Shown: positions 42,797 through 51,800 of the stretch, in pieces | Layout: every line of letters starts with the position of its first letter | How positions within the stretch are numbered: the first letter of the stretch is position 1 | Origin: an uncultured Armatimonadota bacterium | GTDB taxonomy: Bacteria; Armatimonadota; Fimbriimonadia; Fimbriimonadales; Fimbriimonadaceae | Direction of reading: 5' to 3' | Assembly (NCBI GenBank): GCA_903927025.1 | Contig: CAIYLG010000008.1 | Span: 62,001 to 126,000, forward strand | DNA: 64,000 nt | Made by a program: the position numbers and the translations under genes | The notes under the pieces: generated by a model | What the model was told of the DNA's origin: nothing | Databases searched by the model: none | What the model saw: only the letters and a program-made list of their open reading frames with translations

Positions 42797-43732
42797 CTAC
42801 TCGGAGTCGTCTCCGCCCTTGCCCTTCTTCTTACCGGTTCCCGAAGGGGCCGAGTCCTCTGGCGGCGTACCGCCTGCCCCACGGGCTGAACCGCCGGCTC
42901 CAGGAGGAGGGCCAGCCATTCCAGATCCTGGGGGAGGACCGGTTGGTGCCGTTGAGCTGGAAGTTCCACCGCCCGCACTAAGCGTCTGGCGGGGCTCAGG
43001 GACCTGAAGATCCTTCTTGATCGTAAGAACAACGGTGATCAGCGAGGACTCGGGCATTGCACCCTTCGTGTTCTCGGTACCGCTTCCGAAGTTCCCCTCG
43101 CCGGTGAAGCCACCTGGCTGAGGTTGAGACTGGAAGTAAGCCAGCCGTAAAAGCTTGTCATCCGGAATCGGCGCCTCATCCTGGCGACGAGGTCGACCTT
43201 GAGTATCGACGGAGTTGATGCTAGGCACAATTTGTCGACGGTCGATAAAACCAGACCTCGAAATCGAAATCAGGTTCTTGTAGCGCGAGAACGCGAGCAT
43301 GAGGTCCGCGTACTGCTGGAACGTATCAATCGTTCCAACCAGCGTCACATTGGCATTCTCTCCTGCCGAGGTAGCCGAGAGGCTATTGATTCGGAAGAAC
43401 GATGGAATGTACGGCTTGATCTCTTCGTACATGTCCGGATAAACGTCGTTGTGCTTGATCATCGCATCGGCGAGCATTGCGTTGCGGATCAGGTCAACAG
43501 ACTTCTCACTGGCAAGAATCGTATCTGCATCAGCCGACTTCTGATAAGCCTTCTGCGCAGGATCAATCGATTCGGCCTGCTGAGTCTTGGCCTCATCAAG
43601 CGCCTTCTGCGATGATACCGACAGGAAACCGCCGATACCCACACCTGCGAGCGCGATAAGAACGGAGAAGATAACAGCCGATTTGGCCTGCTTCCCCTTG
43701 GAAACTGTTGTTGGCAGTAGGTTTAGCTTCAT
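42797..43732 (-). CDS. pilN: PilN-like pilus alignment protein
   Basis: 311 aa. The N-terminus MKLNLLPTTVSKGKQ is the INLLP-type cytoplasmic peptide by which PilN binds PilM, followed by one helix (SAVIFSVLIALAGVGIGGFLS) and a periplasmic domain; VTLVGTIDTFQQYADLMLAFSRYKN is the expected ferredoxin-like motif. The C-terminal 60 residues are Pro/Gly/Ala rich and end in a charged GKKKGKGGDDSE. Confidence 0.82.
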   Translation of the reverse strand: MKLNLLPTTVSKGKQAKSAVIFSVLIALAGVGIGGFLSVSSQKALDEAKTQQAESIDPAQKAYQKSADADTILASEKSVDLIRNAMLADAMIKHNDVYPDMYEEIKPYIPSFFRINSLSATSAGENANVTLVGTIDTFQQYADLMLAFSRYKNLISISRSGFIDRRQIVPSINSVDTQGRPRRQDEAPIPDDKLLRLAYFQSQPQPGGFTGEGNFGSGTENTKGAMPESSLITVVLTIKKDLQVPEPRQTLSAGGGTSSSTAPTGPPPGSGMAGPPPGAGGSARGAGGTPPEDSAPSGTGKKKGKGGDDSE

Positions 43733-43738
43733 GCGTCT

Positions 43739-45001
43739 CTAGTCGAAAAAGATATGGAGGCCGTTTCCTACGGCAACCGCGAATTCCTGCTTGTGCTCAT
43801 CGACAAAGCCTTGAGCGACTTTGCGTGCATTTACATTGAGACGGCGCAGGGGGTCATAAGCGTCACACTCGACACCCAGCGATTTGCTCAAATAGGGGGC
43901 CAAGCCTCCCAGCTTCGCTCCGCCGCCGCACAATTCAACGGCATCGATATCACCACCGCGACTGCGGTAGTAGTCAATCGATCGACGAACTTCCGAGAGG
44001 AACTCGTCAAGGATTGGAGCAATGGCGTTATAAATTTGGGTTGATTCCGAGTTATCGGTCTGTGCCGGTGTCTGGTCTGCTACAGCAGCCGCCGCTTCAG
44101 TTTCCGCTACCGTCGCCATAGGCTCGTCAAACGGGGAGAACGCAGCCGGCTCTTCAGCAACGGGAGGCGCGTCGTCCGCAAACGGATTGTAGGCCTGGAA
44201 GTTGGAAGTTGCGCCGATATCCCCGAATGGATCCTGAAGCGCTACTTCTGCAGCCCAATCAGGAATGATGCACTTGGTGCACTTCATCACTTCGGCTTCT
44301 TCGATGCTCACCGAGAAGGAGTCGGCGATCGCCTTTGTGAACAGCTCGCCACCCACTGGAACTTGTCTTGGCATCAGGAGCCTGTCGCCGTGATAGATGT
44401 TGATAGAAGTCGTCTTGTGACCAATATCCACGATGCAGCTGGTTTTGCCGCCAAGGATATCGTCGTAGCTCTTGTGAATGGAGCGAGCGAGGCTCAGCGG
44501 CTCCACATCAATCGCAGAAGTCGTTCGGCCAGCCTTCTTGATGCATGCCAGCACGGTATCAATCGCGCTCTGAGGCGAAATCGCCATCACGACATCCATG
44601 TTCGGCGAGTTGGGGTCATCCCCGCCCAGCGGCTTATAGTCGCTGAGAATTGTGCTCTCCGCAAACGGAATGTTCCGGTTGATTTCCCACTGCATGTGAT
44701 CCTTGAGTTCCGTCGGATTCATTTTCGGAACTTCAAGCGTTCGCACAAGCACGCTGGCCTGACCGGCGATGGAAACAACCACCGACGAGCCTGAGGCTCC
44801 GCTTGAGGAAATAACCTGCTTGAGGGCAGACCCTACGGCATCGCTGTTGTAAACACCCGTGTGATCCACCGCACCTTCCGGCGTGGCGATGATCCCGAGT
44901 GCGGTTACAACCGGCTCTTTGCCTTGGGAACGGATTTCACAAATCTTAATCGATTGACTGCCGATATCAACGCCGAGCACGCTACTTAGCTTTTTGGCCA
45001 T
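43739..45001 (-). CDS. pilM: Type IV pilus actin-like ATPase
   Basis: 420 aa from the ATG giving MAKKLSSVLGVDIG; the track start lies 14 codons upstream, beyond the predicted transcription start region. Actin-fold motifs: VLGVDIGSQSIKI (phosphate 1), SCIVDIGHKTTSINI (phosphate 2), ELCGGGAKLGGL (adenosine). PilM docks the PilN N-terminus on the cytoplasmic side. An acidic, Pro/Ala-rich insert of about 70 residues (around 235-310, with QAYNPFADDAPPVAEE) interrupts the usual fold between the second phosphate loop and the helix before the adenosine site. Confidence 0.93.
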   Translation of the reverse strand: MAKKLSSVLGVDIGSQSIKICEIRSQGKEPVVTALGIIATPEGAVDHTGVYNSDAVGSALKQVISSSGASGSSVVVSIAGQASVLVRTLEVPKMNPTELKDHMQWEINRNIPFAESTILSDYKPLGGDDPNSPNMDVVMAISPQSAIDTVLACIKKAGRTTSAIDVEPLSLARSIHKSYDDILGGKTSCIVDIGHKTTSINIYHGDRLLMPRQVPVGGELFTKAIADSFSVSIEEAEVMKCTKCIIPDWAAEVALQDPFGDIGATSNFQAYNPFADDAPPVAEEPAAFSPFDEPMATVAETEAAAAVADQTPAQTDNSESTQIYNAIAPILDEFLSEVRRSIDYYRSRGGDIDAVELCGGGAKLGGLAPYLSKSLGVECDAYDPLRRLNVNARKVAQGFVDEHKQEFAVAVGNGLHIFFD

Positions 45002-45038
45002 CAGGTAACTATCCTTTCCCTTCCCATCCTGGGACCCC

Positions 45039-45068
45039 ATCATATCATTGGGCTCCAGATACTGTCAA
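45039..45068 (-). promoter_or_regulatory. Sigma70-type promoter of the pil operon
   Basis: On the minus strand TTGACA (perfect -35 consensus) and TATGAT (one mismatch to the -10) are separated by 18 bp, with the predicted start of transcription about 30 nt ahead of the pilM ATG. This also supports the internal pilM ATG over the longer track start. Confidence 0.75.
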
Positions 45069-45464
45069 CACACAGGAGGCCCTGCGTGACACCCTGAAAT
45101 GACGTATCTAGTCGCCATTTCAGTTCACCACCAATTCCCCTTACGGACAGTAACTGAACCCAATCACTGCTGAAAGACCAACCTTGCCTGAAAAGGAGCC
45201 GCAAAGGGCTCCAAATGGCATTGTTGGCAACATCTGCCAGCACGCGCGAAGAGTCTACGCCATAACGGTTCCCTGATGTTTGACTCAGGGACATAAGCCC
45301 GCAAGTTCCCAGCAAGAATTCGGAATTGTAAATTGATTCATAGCCAGGAAACCAATAGGATTACTGGGATACATGCCCGATGGGTTGAGCTCATTGAGGG
45401 TGGCAGTGCCAATCGTGTTTCAGGATGAGGAATTAAAATCGATAACTCAATATGTCAGCACGAA

Positions 45465-45758
45465 TCCGGGGAGTGCGCGCTACAGCACGCCTGCGGCCTT
45501 GACTTCTAGTCAAGGTCCTTATGCCAAGAACCCTCAGGCTTGCCAACCGCCCCTGTGCTGAAGCCCAGGGGCAGGCGTGCTGAAAGCCCGCGCTCCTTTA
45601 GCGAGCACCTATCCGGGGAGTGCGGGCTTCAGCACGCTTGCGGCCTGGACTTTCAGCCCAGGTCCCTGTGCCATGAACGTTCAGCCTTGCCAACCAACCC
45701 TGTGCTGAAACTCGGGGTGCAGACGTGCTGAAGCCCGTACTCCTTTACATGCCACAAG
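45465..45758. repeat. Two tandem copies of a 147-bp palindromic unit
   Basis: Copy 1 begins at 45465 and copy 2 at 45612, both with TCCGGGGAGTGCG, and run in register over 147 bp. Each unit begins with GGAGTGCGSGCTTCAGCACGC-like sequence and ends with its inverted complement (GCGTGCTGAARGCCCGYRCTCC), so each could fold into one long structure. Internal smaller inverted repeats differ between copies by compensating changes (CTTGACTTCTAGTCAAGG versus CTGGACTTTCAGCCCAGG). It lies in the 815-bp gap between the pil promoter and the giant-protein operon's terminator; no convincing gene is seen there. Confidence 0.75.
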
Positions 45759-45759
45759 C

Positions 45760-45796
45760 AAAAAAGCCGCAACCAGCCGTTGAAGCTGGTTGCGGC
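45760..45796 (-). terminator. Intrinsic terminator of the giant-protein operon
   Basis: On the minus strand a perfect 12-bp stem GCCGCAACCAGC / GCTGGTTGCGGC with a 7-nt loop is followed by TTTTTT, 20 nt past the stop of the 2329-aa protein. Confidence 0.95.
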
Positions 45797-45816
45797 GTGG
45801 AGGGGATTAGCCTTCC

Positions 45817-48800
45817 CTACTGCTGAATCGGGACTGGGCTCCACTGGGGCGAGATCGTCTCGAAGAACACGTTGGGGGTACCGGCTCGAGAGCTGCTCCA
45901 GAAGAGCCAGATCAGCGGCGGCCTTCTTGAGGAGGCCGCGAGGAAGGAGTAGGGGTCAAGGAACGCCGTCAGGTCGGACTCCGTGACGGTGCCGTCGATC
46001 GGGATCTGCACTTCAGACGACTCGCTGACAAGACCAACCTTCAGCGTCACGTTCACGAAGGTGGTTGTGTTGTCCTCCTTGAGCGCCGTGTACCGAACGT
46101 TGATGGTGTTGTCTTCGTCGAGGCCGGTGAAGTAGATCCTTCCATTGGCCGGATCCAGTTCGTAGGCGCTGTTGGCGCGAGTGGATCCACTGAGAATCAA
46201 GTTAACCGGGTTGCCCAAGTTGTCCGTTGCGATTCTCGCTGGGAGCTGGATACCGAACCGAGCGGTGGTGATGTACGGCCGACCAGGAGTGCTTGGGCTG
46301 TCTGCACCACGGTTGTAGGTGAATACCAGCCTGTCGTTGGTGATGTCGTCTCCCAGCACTGCAAACGCGCCGCTTGGTCGATGCCAAGGAGCTGCGTTGC
46401 TGATCTGGCGGTGATCGTACATCACAGTCGCCTTGGCGTATCCTGCGCCGCCACCAGCAGAGACTCGAAGGAATCTCGGAGTGTAGGTCAGCAAGATCTG
46501 CGCACTGGAGCTAGGAGTCGTCGTTGCGAACCTCACCGTTCCCAGCGTGGTGTCAAAGTAAACCTTGCCGCCCAGCAGAGTCTGGAAGCTGATGATGCCT
46601 GTCTGGCGATCATAAGTCTCAGATCCGGCCACTAGGAGCGAGGTGGTGACGCCGTTGAGGGTCTGCGCAAGCACGATCTGCTTCGCTGGATCCCATTGCA
46701 TACCGAGCGCACGGTATTCGCCGGATTGTCCGGAGGCAACCAAGATCTCATTGTCCTGCTCGGCAAAGTCCACAAATGCGCTTTGGTCGCTAGCGGGATT
46801 GTCGATCGACAGTCCATTTGCATCCACCACCGCAAAGTTCGAGGAGGACAGCTTCATGTGTCCCAGATAAACCTCTGGGTTGGCATGACCTTCAACCTGA
46901 CCGGTGAACGTGAGGTCCACCACACTATCGCCCGGCTTGAAGATGTTGCCCACGCCGTTGTAGACGCGGCCACTCGCAGACACTCCGGTCACAGACTGGA
47001 ATCCATTGCCGAATGGCAGCGCAACCGAAGGGCCGAACTTGGTTCCATCGAAGTACGAGTAGTACACATTGGACGTGCCTGCCGCAGTCGCCGGATAGAA
47101 CACCAGCGCTCCGGAAGCTGTCTGGACCACCGCTGGCTTGCCCTTCACGCTCTGCGTGTCGGTCAACAGTCCAATCGGCTGGGGCGGCGTTCCAACGGTT
47201 CCACCGCTACTCGGCGTCACCTTTGTGATGAAGATCGCCGATTCGCCGATGCGACCACCAGAAACGCTCTTCTGAGCCGATCCGGTGAACACCATGAACA
47301 TGTCGGAGAAGTAGGAAGACGCGGCGAACGGATTGGTGAGACCACCAGTCGGGAACGCTGGGTTGCCGAACTTCACTGTCGAACCGATTACGGATTCTCC
47401 GGTCTGGCTGCTGAACAGAACGTCCGGTGCCTGAGTGGGGTATCCCGCCGCGCCCTGGTTGAACCACTGCGTGTTGGATCCTGGCAGGAAGTTGTTCAAG
47501 TCCGAGATCGGCGAGAACGGATCAGCGCTGCCCGTCACTCCGAAGCTGCCAAACTTAGCTCCGTTGTTGAGGTTGCCGAAGTACAGGCGGTACGAACCGA
47601 GGTCCGTTGTCAACGCTGGAGCCGTTGGGGTCCAGTTTGGACGATCCGACGAGAACGCGACGATCAGGCCGCCATTTGGATCTCTTACCATCGCCGGCTG
47701 AATGTTGCTATAAGACAGCGGGTTCGCCGCGGAGGCAGGAGCCAGATTGTCCAGCATCGATGCGGTGTAAGGCGTAGGCGATGTGGTCAGCTGCGATTCT
47801 CGAATGTTGAAGTTCAATGTGAACGTTGGGTCGGAATAGGTTTCCGGTGCACCGTTGAACATCGACCAGATCTCCGAGTTGTTCGCATCCTCAAAGACGC
47901 GCATGATCTGAGAGTACGGGCCCACCGGCATACCGATGGGTATCGAAACACCCACCCGAGGAGCAACCGGCGGATAAAGAAGCGTACCGGCGCCGCCCGC
48001 GCCTTGAGTCTTGTTGAGAACGTCTGGCAACGGAATGCTGGTACCAGAAGGAATAAATGTTCCCGTGGTTCCCAGGTTCGCATTCGCACGACGTACCATG
48101 TTGGCGGTGAGCTGAGGAGGAGACACGTCCGTGACTCGGCCCTTCTGGAACGCAACCTGTTGGCCGATAGGCGCAACCGGTGCGAACGTGGTGTCGATGT
48201 CGCTCCAGAGGTCCAGGAATCCGTCCAGATACCCAAGCGTATCGTTGGACGCGGAGTAGATGCCCCACGGCGTTGGGTTCGCGTTGATCGTCGGCGGATT
48301 GCCGTACGGCAACTGAGATCCCTTCGCGACTCGAACGTTGAGCAAATTGACGTTTCCTTGGTTCAGCACCGTGAACGGCTGGAAGAGTCCTGAGTAGTTG
48401 CCAGCCCATGGCTCGAAGATTCCGGCGCCGTTGCTGGCTCCAGTTGGGTCATAGGCCTGGGTTCCCGTTGCCTTGCCTGGGCGAAGCGGCGAGTAGCCGG
48501 TTCCCTCTGCAAGCGTTCCAAGATTGACCGTCGGCGTTGAAACCGATATCTTCTCGTCGACATCAACCGAAGTCATCAGGTTGAAGCCTCGATACGCTTC
48601 CTGAGGAGTGCCGTCCAACAGTCCGTTGCCGTTGCTGTCCACAAAGGCTCGGACACGGCCGAAGTAGCCTTGAGGAAGCAGCGAGCCAGCCGAGTTCGGC
48701 ACCAGGGCACCACCGAGAGATACTTGACCGTTGGTATTTGCTGGCTGGAACTTCGGCACGTTGATTGTCATGTTGAACAGCGTCGGCTGGAACACTCGAG

Positions 48801-51800
48801 TTGTCGGCGAGTCTCCTAGCTGCATCTGTCTCAGCTGACCGGTTCCCGGATCCTTAACCATCGGCGGGATCAGGCTGACCGGATTGAACCGTGGATTGGC
48901 CGGAGTTCCGTTCGGATCCTTGACAACCTGAATCTGGGTCGTTTGGATGTCCGGATAGTCAAGGCTGGTATTCGGATAGTTATCCGGATAGTCCTCGAAA
49001 TTCGCATAGTAAAGCGGGTTCAACGGCTTATAAATCGCCTGTCTGCCACCCTGCCAGGCAAGGTTCTTGACATCGACGCGCACCTCGCCGAGACCGGTGC
49101 CATCCGGCACCATCAAACCCATCATGCTGCGGTCAATGACGTAGACCGGGGCGATGATTGAGGTTCCGTGATTAGCGATACCTGCCGAGGTTCCCAACAG
49201 CTGTGTGACCTTGCTCGGCTCTGCCAAAAGACCGGCGTTAATCGCGGGACTTCCGTTGACCAGGTTCTCTGGGTTGGAAGGCGAGTTGGACAGTCCGATC
49301 GACAGAATGTCCGTTCCAGGCAATCCGTTGTTGGACGGGTCAGGCATCGACAGCGCAATCGGGTTGGCCACGTAGTACGGCTGTCTTGCGTTGCCATTAC
49401 GCTGATTCTGAGCGACGGTCTGCTGGGCACCAAAGGTGTTTAGCGAACTGGTTGATAGAGACACTGTGATCGTTCCCGATCCAGGCGGCAGCGACTGGTT
49501 GCCGCCCGACTGAAATGGGAAGGCCAAAACTGCATAGCCATCCAGCAGCGTCTGGTTTGCCGTGATTGGGTCAGTGAACAGAGGCGGGTTGGTGCTGTGG
49601 TTCACATCCGTGAACTGCCGCGCCTCGACCGAGATCGACCGAATCGTCTTTCCGCCGGAACTGAAACTGACGTTGACGATGGGAGGAGGCACCGGATTGC
49701 CCTTTGTATCCGTCGTCGCAAACGGGAAGTCGTGCACGAGCAGGTAAACAGTCTCACCCCATTCGAAAGCCAAAGGCTTTCTAACGAATTTATACGTGGG
49801 ACTGAGAGCCTGCAGGTACGTTAGGTTTTGCCCAGTCGGCAACCTCAAAAGGTTGTAGCCCGCTTGAGTGACGAGGTCGACCTGCGTCAACCTCCAAGCG
49901 TCGCCTGCAGGGTTGTTTTCAGAAATGCCCTCACTACCGGGGGCGTTGCCGAGGCTGCCGCTTCCCGCCGTGTTGCTGAAAGCATAGAGGAAGCCACCCT
50001 GATCCGCACCGTACATCCAGTTATTGGAAATCGCCATGTTGGCGACCACCGGCCCAGGAAGGTTCGTTCGGAACCAAGCTTGACGTGTCCCATCGAGGTT
50101 TGAGGTGAGAGGATCCGCGAACAGAGCTTCGAACCGATTGTCAGGAGTTGGAATCGTGATGACTGGCGAAAGTCCGAGGGCGCCACTGGTCTGATAGACC
50201 TGCATTTTTGTAAACGAGATGCCAGCCTGGCTGCCCACGTTGAGTTCGTTAGTCGGATTCCACGGGATCGGGGTTGCCGTCGAGCTGCTTGCAAAGGCTC
50301 CTGTGACCGCATCAAAGCAGTAAACATATCCGTTCTGATTGAGAACGTAAACGAAGCCGTCAGCGTTGGTGTACGTCGCATTGACCTTATCCTGCTCGAC
50401 CACCGCAGGGCTGGACGTGAAGGACAAAGTCGGAACCGCTAAAGTCGCTAGGGTAATGGCATCGGTGATGTTTCCACCAGCATAGGTCCAGAACGGGCCG
50501 GATGCGGTGGAGGCGTTGTTCACCTTCATGCAATAGAACACACCATTGGAGTCATCGGCAGTGTTCTGGTTGGTTCCGAAGTACAGGTAGGCACTGCCGT
50601 TGAACTCGGCATAGACCGGAGTCATTGTGATGGCACCGATCGTCTGGCTGTTCTTAGCCGGGTACTGCCAAATTTCGTTGGTAGTGTGCGCTCCCGCATT
50701 TCCAATCGCGTTCAGAGCGTACATTCGCCCATTGACGGAAGGAGCGTAAATTGTTGGAATGTTTCCTGGAGCCCCGTAGGCCACGGATCCTTGGAACGGG
50801 CCGAGGTTGCCGTTGGCGCCTGGCGACGCCGGATAGGTCCAGACTCGCTTGGTCGTTCCAATTCCAGTGCTCATCACCGGCGCGGCAGCGTTACCATCCA
50901 TGTCGATGCAGTACACGCGACCGTTCGTGCTTCCAATGTAGAGATAGCTGTTCGGATTTCCGCTTGAGTCCGCTGGAATACCAGGCGTCTGAACGACCAC
51001 ACCCGAGCTAAAGCCGAACCCAGTCGGCATTTCCGAGCTAGCGTCTGCAACCGCGTTCGGGTCGGTGTCGGTAGCGCCTAGGGTGCTTGGATAGCTCCAA
51101 TATTCTGTCGTCGTCCCGTCGGCGTTGCCAGCGGAGTCGAGGCAGTGAATCACACCGTTCTCGTCTGCCACAACCACGACCTGGGTGAATACATCCTTTC
51201 CGAGGGTGTGGTTATAGACCCAGCAGTTTGCCATCACCGGCGTTGAAGTAATCGCCTGGTTCTGCTCACCAACGAAGATCACCTCGTCCGCGTAAACCTT
51301 CTTGCCTACATCGTTACCGGTGACCGCATTGTACGAGACGTTGGTGACCATCACAGACAGAGGCGAAGTCGTCTGAGTGTTGGAGAATCGTCGGTCTCCA
51401 ATCTTGACCCAACCGCCAGCAACAGTCTGGTCAACGAAATACGGATGTTGCACGCCATTCTCGGTGATCACATACTGCACTCCCGCTCCATAGGTGTGGG
51501 TCGCGTCATTGCCTGGAACGTAGGCGTAAATTTGGTACGTGCCGGTATTGAGCAAGGGCGGCGCGTAGGTGACGGCATCCGTAAATCCGTAGACGAACGT
51601 GGTTGGATCCTGAGCACCTGGAGTGCCAAGAACGTCGTACTCCGCCGTGTTCGTACCCTTCTTGGGCAGAGTTGGATCCGTGACCCATGTGTTGTTCGGG
51701 CTGGAATTTGAAAGGGATACATCCCAGACAACAGCATTCGCCGAACTCTCTGTGGGCGAGTAGTTCCACGTTGGAGTCGGGCTCGCGTTTGGATAGGAGC

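Noticed and set aside
45040-45315. 91-aa minus-strand ORF upstream of pilM
   Set aside because: It contains the pil promoter elements and its composition is not protein-like; no homologous pattern.
46696-48393. 565-aa plus-strand ORF
   Set aside because: It lies fully antisense to the giant 2329-aa gene, is rich in Arg, His and Val as expected for the reverse of GC-biased codons, and has no recognisable domain.
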